DNA from: Bacteroidetes bacterium UBA1941
GTDB taxonomy: Bacteria; Bacteroidota; Bacteroidia; Chitinophagales; LD1
Assembly: GCA_002336805.1 (NCBI GenBank)
Contig: DDEZ01000002.1
Location: forward strand, 620,001-684,000
Length of the DNA: 64,000 bases
Direction: 5' to 3'
The first letter of the stretch is position 1. Each line of letters opens with the position of its first letter. Under the pieces are notes generated by a model, which was given only the letters and a program-made list of their open reading frames with translations, ran no database searches and was not told the origin of the DNA. The position numbers and the translations under genes were made by a program. Below are positions 34,686 to 44,900 of this stretch, in pieces.

Positions 34686-36326
34686 ATGAGAAAGATCTCT
34701 CTCTTTTTTTCTGCATTTCTCATGCTCTCTGTCGGCGCTTATGCCGGTGACAAGGGGAACGTAAAGATCACCTGGGGCCAGGAATTTGCGCTCCCAAAGA
34801 AGCATTATGAACTCGGTTTTCTCGGTGATAGCAAGAAAGGCTATGTGGAGCTCAGCCACCAGCACGGCAAGTCTATCGCTATCCAGAAATTCACTCCATC
34901 TCTCAAGCTCACCGGCCAGACTGATATCTCTACCAGCAATCTGCCTAAAGGCTACATGATCGAGTCAATATGGGACATGGGTGGCAAGGATTATGTCTTC
35001 TACTCTACCTGGAGCAAGAAGGAGAAAGTAGAAAAGCTTTACGCTCAATCACTGAATGTGGGCGCTGGCAAGTTTGAAGGTGATGCCAAGGAACTCCTCG
35101 GGTCTACAGACAAGCTATCCGGTACCCTGACTATGACAGGTTCTTTTCAGTACAATACGGCTGACAAGTGGAAACTAGTGCGCTCTGCTGACTCCAGCAA
35201 GCTGATGATCTACTATCGTATCAAGCCAAAGGAGAAAAAGGATGCCATCAATAAGGATGTGATAGGCATGTTCGTATACGACCAGAATCTGAACTCCCTG
35301 TGGGGCAAGCGCTTTGAAATGCCGTATACCGAGAAAATGATGGACAACGATGACTATCAGGTAGACAGCAAGGGCAACGTATACATCCTGGCCAAGGTAT
35401 ATAACTCTGAAGGCAAGAAGAAGGATGTAAAAGACTATCACTATGAAGTCCTCATGTATAGCAAAGGATCCGACAAACCGATAGTCTCTAAATTTAACTT
35501 TGCAGATAAATACGTCGTAGATATCTCTCTCAGCGAAGATAGGACGGGCCGTATGATCTGCGCTGGCTACTACTCTAAATCTGGCGAAGGCACGGATGGT
35601 GCATTCTTCCTGTCATTTGACGAGGCCAGCAAGTCTATGAAGAATATCAAGAAAGGCTTTTATGAGTTTCCTGCTGATGTGATGAGGGAATTTGAATCAA
35701 AGAAGGCTAAAAAGAAATCTGAAAAGAAAGAGAATAAGGGCGAAGATGAAGAAGTATCGCACCTGGTATACCGCAATCTGGAGGTAGGTGATGATGGCTC
35801 TCTGACACTATTCGGTGAGCAGTATTCATGGACCATGTATGTTTCTTACAACGGTAAGACTACAACTACTACATACCGCTATTTCTTTGATGATATCTAT
35901 GCAATGCGCATCAGTGCAGACGGCGAGATGCAGTGGGTGAAGAAGATCCCTAAGGCACAAAGAGGCTCTACTCAGAATGTATATGCACCAAACCGCCTGG
36001 GCCTCAGCTACCACCTGCATACTGTGGGCAACGATAGCTACCTCTTCTTTGTAGACAATATGAAGAACCTGAACATCACTCCTGGTACAGCTCCGGCAGT
36101 ACACGTAGCAGGTGCAGGTGGCATCCTGATGTCAGTGAAGATCTCTGGCGACGGTACTGTGAGCAAGTCAAACCTCTTCGACTTCCGTGAGGAGAAAATG
36201 AATGTAATGGTACGTGACTTCTCTGATGTCAATACAAATGAGATCATAGGCCGTGCGCGCAAGCTGAAGGGACCATTCCAGATGAACTTCCAGAATGGCA
36301 AGCCACTGCTCATCACAGTAAACTAA
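34686..36326 (+). CDS. Secreted protein of unknown function, beta-rich, Lys-rich
   Basis: 546 residues with a signal peptide (MRKISLFFSAFLMLSVGAYAG). No known domain was recognised. The body has repeated short beta-type segments (DYVFYSTWSK, KLMIYYRIKPKEKKD, DGSLTLFGEQYSWTMY, NDSYLFFVDNMK) that look propeller-like, and a charged stretch around 335-360 (KKAKKKSEKKENKGEDEE). It lacks a lipobox, an OmpA domain and a T9SS sorting tail, so a periplasmic place is most likely. An A-rich leader (caatcaactaaatcaaaac) precedes the start. It converges on lysA across a shared terminator. Confidence 0.8.
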   Translation: MRKISLFFSAFLMLSVGAYAGDKGNVKITWGQEFALPKKHYELGFLGDSKKGYVELSHQHGKSIAIQKFTPSLKLTGQTDISTSNLPKGYMIESIWDMGGKDYVFYSTWSKKEKVEKLYAQSLNVGAGKFEGDAKELLGSTDKLSGTLTMTGSFQYNTADKWKLVRSADSSKLMIYYRIKPKEKKDAINKDVIGMFVYDQNLNSLWGKRFEMPYTEKMMDNDDYQVDSKGNVYILAKVYNSEGKKKDVKDYHYEVLMYSKGSDKPIVSKFNFADKYVVDISLSEDRTGRMICAGYYSKSGEGTDGAFFLSFDEASKSMKNIKKGFYEFPADVMREFESKKAKKKSEKKENKGEDEEVSHLVYRNLEVGDDGSLTLFGEQYSWTMYVSYNGKTTTTTYRYFFDDIYAMRISADGEMQWVKKIPKAQRGSTQNVYAPNRLGLSYHLHTVGNDSYLFFVDNMKNLNITPGTAPAVHVAGAGGILMSVKISGDGTVSKSNLFDFREEKMNVMVRDFSDVNTNEIIGRARKLKGPFQMNFQNGKPLLITVN

Positions 36327-36349
36327 TACTAAGAATACGATCCAAAAGA

Positions 36350-36377
36350 AAAGGCCGGTCTCTGCAGACCGGCCTTT
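36350..36377. terminator. Bidirectional terminator between the secreted-protein gene and lysA
   Basis: A 12-bp stem, aaaggccggtct (36350-36361) with agaccggccttt (36366-36377), and a 4-nt loop. It lies between convergent stop codons. Confidence 0.88.
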
Positions 36378-36385
36378 CTTATTTC

Positions 36386-37618
36386 TTATAGTACCTCTAC
36401 CTGGTTTCGCAGGATATCATCTATGGTCTCGCGCTGGCGTATGAGGTAGTCCTTGCCATCCTTGATCATCACCTCGGCCGGGCGGAAGCGCGAGTTGTAG
36501 TTGCTGGCCATGGTAAAGCCATAGGCACCTGCATTGCGGAAGGCGATGATATCTCCTTCTTTGACCTCGGCTATCTTGCGGTCCCAGCCAAATGTGTCAG
36601 TCTCACAGATGTATCCTACCACGGTATAGATACGCTGCTTGCCCTCGGGGTTTGAGATATTCAGTATATGATGGTAGGAGTTGTATAGCATAGGACGGAT
36701 CAGGTGATTCAGCCCGGAGTCTACACCTACAAAGACGGTAGCAGTGGTCTGCTTCAGCACATTTACCTTTACTAGAAAGGTGCCAGCCTCGCTCACCAGA
36801 AACTTGCCCGGCTCAAACCACAAGTCTATTTTTTTGCCATAGCTTTTTTCAAACTCTATAAAGCGATCCGAAAGTTTATCTCCCAGCTCGGCCACATCGG
36901 TATAGTAGTCATCCGGCTTATACGGCACCTTAAATCCGCTGCCAAAGTCTACAAACTCCAGATCAGGAAAGAATACCGTCTGCTCAAAAAGGATCTCAGC
37001 ACCACGCAGGAATACATCTACATCCAGTATGTCACTGCCGGTATGCATATGCAGGCCATTGACGCGCAGGCCGGTGCTTTTCACTATGCGCTCTACATGG
37101 CGCATCTGATAGATAGAGATGCCAAACTTGGAGTCAATATGCCCCGTAGAGATATTGATATTGCCACCTGCCATCAGGTGCGGATTGATCCGTATGCAGA
37201 CAGGCACAGAGGCACCATACCGGGTGCCAAACTGCTCCAGGATAGAGGTATTGTCTATGTTGATCTGTACGCCTTCTTTCACCGCGAGGTCTATCTCCTC
37301 CATAGAGACACAGTTGGGCGTGTACATGATCTCATGTGGCGCAAAACCGGCCTTCAGCCCCACCCATACCTCCTGTATAGACACACAGTCCAGCCCTGCT
37401 CCCAGGCTGTGGAAGAAGCGGAGGATATTGATATTATTCAGCGCCTTGCAGGCAAATTTGATCTTAGGCTCGAATCCCTTGAAGCTGCCCTTGAGCTTTT
37501 TGTACTTGTCCTCCATCATGGCTGTGTCATAGACATAGAGAGGGGTGTCGTACTTCTGGCAGAGCTGGAGGGCGTCTAGGCCCCCTATCGTGTAGGCTCC
37601 GTTATCGAGCTGCAGCAT
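36386..37618 (-). CDS. lysA: Diaminopimelate decarboxylase
   Basis: 410 residues from the ATG at 37616-37618 (MLQLDNGAYTIGGL); a longer frame to 37690 is not family-like. The enzyme makes lysine from meso-diaminopimelate with PLP. The PLP lysine is in KIKFACKALNNINILRF, HMHTGSDILD and VDFGSGFKVPY bind the cofactor phosphate, and GYICETDTFGWDRKI has the substrate Cys and Asp. The length is typical. No other lysine genes are adjacent. It shares a terminator with the convergent secreted-protein gene. Confidence 0.93.
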   Translation of the reverse strand: MLQLDNGAYTIGGLDALQLCQKYDTPLYVYDTAMMEDKYKKLKGSFKGFEPKIKFACKALNNINILRFFHSLGAGLDCVSIQEVWVGLKAGFAPHEIMYTPNCVSMEEIDLAVKEGVQINIDNTSILEQFGTRYGASVPVCIRINPHLMAGGNINISTGHIDSKFGISIYQMRHVERIVKSTGLRVNGLHMHTGSDILDVDVFLRGAEILFEQTVFFPDLEFVDFGSGFKVPYKPDDYYTDVAELGDKLSDRFIEFEKSYGKKIDLWFEPGKFLVSEAGTFLVKVNVLKQTTATVFVGVDSGLNHLIRPMLYNSYHHILNISNPEGKQRIYTVVGYICETDTFGWDRKIAEVKEGDIIAFRNAGAYGFTMASNYNSRFRPAEVMIKDGKDYLIRQRETIDDILRNQVEVL

Positions 37619-37836
37619 GGGTATGTGATTGTTTAGGCCGGTGAAAGTAATGCAAAAACCAATACAGGCAGCGAAGGCACCGGGAGACAAGGGATGCTTT
37701 AAACGAATCGTACCGGATCATATATAAAATGAGGCGTGGCATGTCATTGTGATATCCTGTTTCGAAGCTTGTTAGATTAAGGCCTTATGGCTTCCGGATT
37801 ATCGTTTTATGATTACTTTAGGCCAAATTTCAACGC

Positions 37837-39498
37837 ATGGATCAGGATATGTGGCTCGATATATTGCTCATCGTGATAGGCAGCATCTTTAGTGCCGTCA
37901 TGATCGGAGTAGCGTTTGTCATCAATCGCAGGGAGCAACCCAAGCAGCTATGGCTGCTCTTTTTCACCGAGATGTGGGAGCGCTTTTCTTTTTATGGCAT
38001 GAGGGCGCTGCTCATCCTGTACATGACGCACATCCTGCTTTTCCCTGACAAGGATGCCAATCTGCAGTACGGTGCCTACAATGCGCTCGTATACACCATG
38101 CCGCTGCTCGGTGGCTGGCTGGCAGACAGGATCCTTGGTTTCCGCAAGTCTATCGTACTGGGAGGCGTGATGATGGCTATAGGCCACCTCGTGCTCGCTG
38201 TACCGTCCAGTACTACTTTTTTCCTCGGCCTCGGCTTCCTGATCTCCGGCAATGGCTTCTTCAAGCCTAATATATCCAGCCTGCTCGCACAGTATTACAA
38301 GACGGACGACCCCCGCAAGGATGCAGGCTATTCTATCTTCTACATGGGTGTGAATATTGGTGCGTTCCTGGGTAGTACTATCTGCGGTTTCCTGGGGCAG
38401 AAGGGTGGTGTAGTGCTTTCACATATTGCACAGAGCGGAGACTTCCTGGCGCCGCTCGCATATAAGATAGCTGTGCTCTTCGGATCTCTGGAAAATGGTC
38501 AATGGCATGATGAGTGCTGGCACCTGGGCTTTGGTGTAGCGGGTTTCTTTATGATAGTAGGTGTGATCAATTTCCTCTTTTTCCACCGCGTGCTGGAGGA
38601 CAAGGGCCACTCGCCAGATCCTGTCAAACTCGCCTCAAAGGTGGGAGGCATACTGTCTTTGGAGTGGACGCTGTATATCGGAGCCTTCCTTCTCGTGCCT
38701 ATCATGCTCGGCCTGGTCAAGTATCACGGCATCATGTCTGTGCTCCTCTATCCGCTGGGATTGGCCGCGCTGGCATACGTGATCTATGAGAGCTTCAAAT
38801 TTGATGAAGCTGCTCGCCATAAACTATGGGCAGCCTGCATCCTGATCGTTTTTACTATCATCTTCTGGGGATTTTATGAGCAGAGCGGCGGCTCGCTCAA
38901 TCTGATGGCAGAGCGCAATGTAGACATGCGTGTGATGGGTCACTCCCTGCCATCTGCTATGATCAATAATGCGACAAATCCGTTTTACATTATTTTCCTT
39001 ACCCCGCTGTTTGCCGCCATGTGGACCTTCCTGACCCGGAAGAACATAGAGCCCAACACTCCTGTCAAATTTGGCCTGGCCTTCCTTTTCATCGGCATCG
39101 GTTATTTCATATTCTATCTGGGTGGCCAGGTAGGCCATGATACCGGGTATATGCCGCTGATCTACTTCCTGCTGGCCTATCTGGTCATCACATCGGGCGA
39201 GCTTTTCCTATCGCCTATTGGGTTGTCTATGATCACTAAATTGTCTCCTACACAGATGGTAGGCTTTATGATGGGGATGTGGTTCTTGGCTTCTGCATTT
39301 GGGCAGCACCTGGCTGGGCTGATCGGCTCCTATATGGCCGTACCTCATGGCCTGAACGGTGCTCCGGCTACTGCTGTCGAATCCCTGCCTATCTATATGA
39401 ATGGCTGTATGTGGATCGGCATCGTATCCCTGGCAGGCGGTGTAGTGCTGCTGGCGCTGTCTCCTGTCATCAAAAAGCTGATGGGAGAGGTACATTAA
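37837..39498 (+). CDS. POT family proton-coupled peptide transporter
   Basis: 553 residues with about 14 membrane segments. The POT signature EMWERFSFYG (ExxERF) follows the first helix, with NALVYTMPLLGGWLADRILGFRKSI and GNGFFKPNISSLL, both family motifs, and FYMGVNIGAFLGS. It imports di- and tripeptides with protons across the inner membrane. It begins with an extra N-terminal helix (ILLIVIGSIFSAVMIGVAF) ahead of the POT core. The M42 aminopeptidase elsewhere in the window could process imported peptides, but no linkage is shown. Confidence 0.92.
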   Translation: MDQDMWLDILLIVIGSIFSAVMIGVAFVINRREQPKQLWLLFFTEMWERFSFYGMRALLILYMTHILLFPDKDANLQYGAYNALVYTMPLLGGWLADRILGFRKSIVLGGVMMAIGHLVLAVPSSTTFFLGLGFLISGNGFFKPNISSLLAQYYKTDDPRKDAGYSIFYMGVNIGAFLGSTICGFLGQKGGVVLSHIAQSGDFLAPLAYKIAVLFGSLENGQWHDECWHLGFGVAGFFMIVGVINFLFFHRVLEDKGHSPDPVKLASKVGGILSLEWTLYIGAFLLVPIMLGLVKYHGIMSVLLYPLGLAALAYVIYESFKFDEAARHKLWAACILIVFTIIFWGFYEQSGGSLNLMAERNVDMRVMGHSLPSAMINNATNPFYIIFLTPLFAAMWTFLTRKNIEPNTPVKFGLAFLFIGIGYFIFYLGGQVGHDTGYMPLIYFLLAYLVITSGELFLSPIGLSMITKLSPTQMVGFMMGMWFLASAFGQHLAGLIGSYMAVPHGLNGAPATAVESLPIYMNGCMWIGIVSLAGGVVLLALSPVIKKLMGEVH

Positions 39499-39521
39499 TT
39501 TACTTTTCGGACTATACTATT

Positions 39522-39965
39522 ATGAAAACGATCCTTCTGACCATTGTGTCTCTTTTCTGCTGTATGCAGAGTCATGGCGCTGCCGGTGCCCATCCTGTTA
39601 GTTGCGTCTTCCGTAGTGCACAGCCTGACAAACCTGTAGATATGGAAAAGCTACATGCTCAAATGGAGCGCTACCGTGTGGGGCGTGTCACAGGTATAGG
39701 CCTCATGAGTGGTGGAGCGGCGGCTGTAGTAGTAGGAGAGGTGCTGACCATACTCTCTGCCGTACATGCAGAGGATAACTCGTACAGGTATCGCAGCTCC
39801 TCACAGGACCCTCTCTGGATAGCGGGATTCTCTACGCTCATGGCGGGAGTGGGAGGGCTAGGTAGCGGTGTACCTCTCTATGTGATCTATAATAAGAGGT
39901 ACAAAGTAGTAAAGCACCGTATCAAGAAGCTGAGCGAGGGCAAGTCGGGCATTACCATAGAATAG
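39522..39965 (+). CDS. Small exported membrane protein, unknown function
   Basis: 147 residues from the ATG at 39522; the longer open frame reaching into the transporter gene is rejected because the signal peptide (MKTILLTIVSLFCCMQSHGAAG) begins here. Two further hydrophobic Gly-rich segments (IGLMSGGAAAVVVGEVLTIL and LWIAGFSTLMAGVGGLGSGV) flank a polar loop, and the tail is basic. The layout resembles many short Bacteroidota envelope proteins of unknown role. 23 bp separate it from the transporter gene, so they may be co-transcribed. Confidence 0.7.
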   Translation: MKTILLTIVSLFCCMQSHGAAGAHPVSCVFRSAQPDKPVDMEKLHAQMERYRVGRVTGIGLMSGGAAAVVVGEVLTILSAVHAEDNSYRYRSSSQDPLWIAGFSTLMAGVGGLGSGVPLYVIYNKRYKVVKHRIKKLSEGKSGITIE

Positions 39966-40041
39966 TGCCTTTTTAACAGTATCAGATCACATAAAAATCA
40001 TAAAACGCGCCGGCAGATAGCTATACTGGCTGCGTTATAGT

Positions 40042-40049
40042 TATTTTTG
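40042..40049 (+). promoter_or_regulatory. Candidate -7 box (TATTTTTG) ahead of the His-rich gene
   Basis: TATTTTTG fits TAnnTTTG but no TTG occurs 19-21 nt upstream. The start codon is only 8 nt further on, so transcripts from here would be nearly leaderless. Confidence 0.35.
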
Positions 40050-40057
40050 CCACCAGC

Positions 40058-40441
40058 ATGAGTCCTACACGGCATAGATTTATATACAGCGCATTATTGC
40101 TGCTGGCTATTTATGTCCTGCACTTTTTCCTGCTGGATAATTTTCTGGCTACATCTGCTACTACCACAGCACTGAGGGTAGATGCTAGTCTTGCTTCGGC
40201 TCAGGTACACCATCCTCACCACCATCGTCATTCCGGGTTGGCATTCTTCCGTATGCTGGAGAAGCATGAAGGCGCTAAGCAGCAGGTATCGGTACCTATA
40301 GCTGCTGTGCCGAGGTTGCTATCGTGTATTGTACTTTTCGTCACTGAGTCGCCGGCTCCGGCGGTCTATTGCAGCGATGTAGTTTCGCTGTCTCCATCTT
40401 CCTACAGGCTCTACCTACAGGACAGGGTTTTCCGCATTTAG
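40058..40441 (+). CDS. Small His-rich membrane-anchored protein ahead of the efflux operon
   Basis: 127 residues. One N-terminal membrane helix (FIYSALLLLAIYVLHFFLL), then a histidine cluster (VHHPHHHRH) that could bind metal, a second hydrophobic segment (RLLSCIVLFV), and a conserved-looking end (SYRLYLQDRVFRI). No known domain was recognised. The position 81 bp upstream of a TolC-RND-adaptor operon and the His cluster suggest a periplasmic metal-handling or sensing role; this is inference. Small proteins with similar ends do occur ahead of heavy-metal efflux genes in this phylum, to my recollection. Confidence 0.65.
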   Translation: MSPTRHRFIYSALLLLAIYVLHFFLLDNFLATSATTTALRVDASLASAQVHHPHHHRHSGLAFFRMLEKHEGAKQQVSVPIAAVPRLLSCIVLFVTESPAPAVYCSDVVSLSPSSYRLYLQDRVFRI

Positions 40442-40464
40442 ATATCAGCACATTAGATTCTGAT

Positions 40465-40490
40465 GGCTGTCACCACTGAGCGTGACGGCC
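40465..40490 (+). other. Hairpin in the leader of the efflux operon
   Basis: ggctgtcac (40465-40473) pairs with gtgacggcc (40482-40490), with one G-U pair and an 8-nt loop. No U run follows, so it is not a standard terminator. It could be a regulatory or processing element. Confidence 0.4.
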
Positions 40491-40522
40491 TGTACCTTAT
40501 TATTCCTCAAATAATTTATCCA

Positions 40523-41920
40523 ATGAAAGGTATCTCAAGGGCGATCGCCCTGACCATACTATGTACTGCAGTGCTGTGCCCCATGTCCCATCTGCACGGG
40601 CAGGGCATATCGCTGCAAGCACTCATAGATGGCATGTCTTCTAATAATGATATGGTGAAGTATTACACCAGCCTCGTACAATCGCGGCAGGCCGAAGTGA
40701 CCTCTGCCAGATACGAGCGACTGCCTAATATCAATACGCTGTACCAGGCCACCATCGGCTCTGCCAATAATGTGCAGGGAGGCTACCTGGCCATGGGCAT
40801 CATCCCCTCCGTATCAGGTGGCAGGCGCACCTATAATAATTTTGATCCGCAATCCGGCAATACTGCCCTGGCCGGCATAGACTGGGAGGTGACCAATTTT
40901 GGCGGGTATAAGGCTAAGACCGACCTGGCTAAGTCTGACCTCAATGTGCAGAATAATGTGCTGGCAAAAGGGACCTATGAGCTGCAAGGTATCGCCGCCG
41001 CCTACTATGTAGAGCTGATGCGGCAATATGAACTGCAGCGCATAGACCAGGACAATGTGGACCGGCTGCAGTCACTCCTCACTTCTATCAACTCACTGGT
41101 GGTAAATGGTATCCGCCCGGGTGTAGACAGCGCCATAGCTTCGGCAGAAATATCGAAGTCCAGAGTAGCGCTCTATGAAGCGCAAAAAAACCTGGACCAG
41201 CTACGTGTGCAGCTGGCCACGCTCACAGGTCTGTCTGCTGCGCAGCTCCAGCCGGATACTACTGCCGGGGAGCGGCTCATGACTGCCGGACCATCCTATG
41301 TACTGGCCGCTAACGTAGATACATTACATCATCCTGATCTGCTATACTACACAGCGCTGCATGACCTGAGCAGCTCACGTCTCAACCTGGAGCGCAAGAG
41401 CTACTATCCCAAGCTGATGTTTGATGCAGATGTATGGACCCGTGCCTCCAGTCTGAATACTGCCGATGTCTACAATAACCTCGGCGAAGGCTATATACCC
41501 CAGCGCATGAATTACTTCGTAGGCCTCACGCTGTCCTATGACCTGATGAATATCGCGCGGAAGCATATCAATGCTGCTATCTACAAGCGCGAAGTGGAAG
41601 CGGCTCAGCACCGCCTCGATCAGGAGCGCCTCGACCTGAATAGCGAACTGCAGAGGGCACGCATAGAAAGCGACTACCAGCTGCGCCGCCTCAGTGAGAC
41701 CGGGCGCCAGATGCATGCCGCAGATATAGCCTACGGCCAGCAGGCAAACCTCTATCGCAATGGCCTCTCCAGCGTGATAGACCTCAACCTGGCACTCAGC
41801 TACTACATACAGGCGCGCAAGGACTACCTGGATTCAAAGACCGGCTATATGCGCAGCGTGCTGAGCTACGCGCTGGTCACACACTCTTTTTCAAACCTGG
41901 TGCAAACCTTAAAATTATAA
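40523..41920 (+). CDS. TolC-family outer-membrane efflux channel
   Basis: 465 residues from the ATG at 40523, where a signal peptide starts (MKGISRAIALTILCTAVLC). The mature part has the long helical hairpins and repeats of the OEP family (QALIDGMSSNNDMVKYY near the N-terminus and, at ~400-450, IAYGQQANLYRNGLSSVIDL). Three such subunits form an outer-membrane duct for RND pumps. First gene of the operon: the RND gene begins 4 bp after its stop. It has no lipobox. Confidence 0.9.
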   Translation: MKGISRAIALTILCTAVLCPMSHLHGQGISLQALIDGMSSNNDMVKYYTSLVQSRQAEVTSARYERLPNINTLYQATIGSANNVQGGYLAMGIIPSVSGGRRTYNNFDPQSGNTALAGIDWEVTNFGGYKAKTDLAKSDLNVQNNVLAKGTYELQGIAAAYYVELMRQYELQRIDQDNVDRLQSLLTSINSLVVNGIRPGVDSAIASAEISKSRVALYEAQKNLDQLRVQLATLTGLSAAQLQPDTTAGERLMTAGPSYVLAANVDTLHHPDLLYYTALHDLSSSRLNLERKSYYPKLMFDADVWTRASSLNTADVYNNLGEGYIPQRMNYFVGLTLSYDLMNIARKHINAAIYKREVEAAQHRLDQERLDLNSELQRARIESDYQLRRLSETGRQMHAADIAYGQQANLYRNGLSSVIDLNLALSYYIQARKDYLDSKTGYMRSVLSYALVTHSFSNLVQTLKL

Positions 41921-41923
41921 GCA

Positions 41924-44900
41924 ATGAATTTAGTCGCAGCAGCTCTGCGAAGGCCTATCACGCTGGTAGTCATTTTTGCCAGCCTGATGATCTTTGCTGT
42001 CATGAGCCTGATGAAGATACCTATCGATATTTTTCCGGCGCTCAATATGCCTACGATCTATATCGTAGAGCCTTACGGAGGCATGTCACCTAAGCAGATG
42101 GAGGGATTTTTCTCTACCGGCCTGCAGGACCAGTTTCTCTATGTGAATGGTATCAAGAGTATAGAGAGCCGCAATACACAAGGGCTTACCTTTATCAAAT
42201 TGAGCTTTTATGAGAACACGAATATGGCCGAGGCCTCCTCTCAGGTGGCCACCTATGTCAACCGTGCGCTGAAGTTTTTTCCACCCGGCGCGCTGCCCCC
42301 GCTGGTGGTGAGGTTTGATGCCTCGTCTCTGCCGGTGGGTGAGTTAGTTTTCTCCAGCAGTACCAAATCTCTCAACCAGATATATGACCTGGCATCTACG
42401 CGTGTGCGGCCCATGTTTGCCTCGGTGCAGGGACTCTCTGCACCGCCTGCTATGGGTGGCAATGCACGCTCAGTACTGGTCAATATAGACCCGGAGAAGA
42501 TCCGCGCCTATGACGTCTCTCCGGAAGAGGTGGTACAGGCTATATCAAAGGCAAACGTCATGGCACCCTCCGGAAACCTTCGTGAAGGCAATACCATGTA
42601 CATGACGACACTCAACTCACTGGAGGAAAAAGTACAGGAGTTTGCAGAAGTCCCTGTAAAGACCAAAGGGGATAAGACTGTCTTTGTGAGTGACCTGGCG
42701 AAGGTCTCTGATGGTGCAGATGTCACCGTCAGCTACGCACTGATCAATGGCCGCAGGTCCATCTATATACCTGTGGTGAAAACGGCAGACGCCTCCACCT
42801 GGGATGTAGTAAAGAACCTCAAGGCCCGCATACCTGAGATGCAGAGCCTGCTACCAGATGATGTACACCTCAACTATGAGTTTGACCAGTCAGTGTTTGT
42901 GATCAATGCTGTGAAGAGCCTCGCTACTGAGGGTGTGCTCGGCGCGATACTCACGGGATTGATGGTGCTACTTTTCTTAGGGGATTTCCGTAGCTCTATG
43001 ATCGTGATCATCACGATACCAGTCTCTATCCTCATCGGCTGCTTCATGCTCAGCCTGGCCGGGCAAACGATCAACCTCATGACGCTGAGCGGACTCGCAC
43101 TAGCGATCGGCATCCTGGTGGATCAGGCCACGGTCACGATAGAGAATATCCACCAGCATCTCGAGATGGGCAAGACAAAGCGCGAAGCCATCTACGATGC
43201 ATGTACGGAGATATCCTTTCCGCTGGTGCTGATCCTGCTTTGTATCCTTGCCGTGTTTGCGCCGTCATTTATGATGAGTGGTGTGCCTAAGGCTATGTTC
43301 TTGCCGCTGTCGCTTTCTATAGGGTTCTCTATGATCGCATCATTCATCGCAGCGCAGACATTAGTGCCGATCTTATGCAATTGGTTCTTGCCCGAGCATG
43401 ATATGACCCATGAAACCAAGTATGCTAATGCTACGCTGGCGCTCAGTGACACAGAGGTACATCAGACCACTCACGATATGAGCGAGGACCACCGCAAGGA
43501 GCAGAAAACAGATCTCTTTCACAAAGTCCGGGATTGGTTTAGCGACACTATCGTGCAAATGATGAAGCACAGAAAACTTTACGCTACGATCTATCTGGTG
43601 GGTGCTATATCATTGGCCGGGCTGGCTTTTGTTTTCATAGGCAAGGACCTCATGCCGAAGGTGAACAACGGCCAGTTTCAGATGCGACTAAAGGCACCAG
43701 AAGGAACAAGACTAGAGCGCACGGAAGAGAAAGTGCAAAAGGCGCTGGCCGTGATAGACAGTACTGTACATGGCCACGTAGAGGTATCGTCGGCCTATGT
43801 AGGTCTCGTACCGAGCAACTATGCGACAAGTAACCTCTATGTATTTAACGCCGGTACGCACGAAGCGGTGATACAGGTGCAGGTAGACGAGGAGTACAAA
43901 CTAAAGATGGATGAGCTGAAAGAAGCGCTGCGCAAAAACATTCATCACTTCATGCCCGATGTCACGATCAGTTTTGAACCGATAGACCTCACAGAGAAGA
44001 TCATGAGCCAGGGCGCGGCCAATCCGATAGAAGTGCGCGTAGCTGGCAAGGACATGGCACAGATCACCGCCGTAGCTGATACCCTGCTGCACAGGATGGA
44101 AAAGATCAAAGAGCTGCGCGATGTACAGATACAGCAGCCGCTACACTATCCTACTATCGCCATCAATATAGACCGCTATAAAGTAGCACAGTTCGGGCTG
44201 GATATGGGCAAGGTGGCGAGTTCTATTACTTCTTCCACTACCTCTAGCCGCTTTATAGAAAAGAACCTCTGGCTGGATGAGAGGACGGCCTATACCTATC
44301 AGGTGCAGGTACAGGTACCGGAGTATATGATGACCACGCTCAATGAGCTCCGCGAGATACCGCTGGTGAAAGGGCAGAATCGCCCGATGCTGGCAGATGT
44401 GGCCACGTTTACTAATACTACCACGCCGGGTGAGTATGACCGCGCCGGACCACGGCGCTTCCTCACTGTAGGGGCGGGAATACATGAGACGGATCTAGGC
44501 CGGGCATCTGCAGATGTGCGCAAAGCTGTCGCTTCATTAGGTGAGCTGCCTAAGGGAGTGAAGGTAGAAGTACGAGGTACGTCCTCGTTGCTCGATGAGA
44601 CGCTGGGCAGTTTGCAGACTGGGCTTGCTTTAGCAGTGTTAGTGATCCTACTGCTGCTTGCAGCAAACTATGAATCCATCCCCACGGCCCTCACTGTGAT
44701 CAGTACAGTGCCTGCTGTGATACTCGGCGCTATGGTGGCGCTCTTCATCACAGGTGCCACACTCAACCTGCAATCCTACATGGGCATGATCATGAGCACC
44801 GGTGTATCAGTAGCCAATGCGATCCTCATAGTGACCAATGCAGAGAAGCTCCGGCTGGAAGTGCATGATGCTACCCGTGCCGCAGTCATGAGCGCCTCTG

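Noticed and set aside
39279..39521. Upstream extension of the small exported protein into the transporter gene
   Set aside because: The extension is out of frame with the POT gene, is Trp/Arg/Cys-rich, and would bury the clear signal peptide that starts at 39522.
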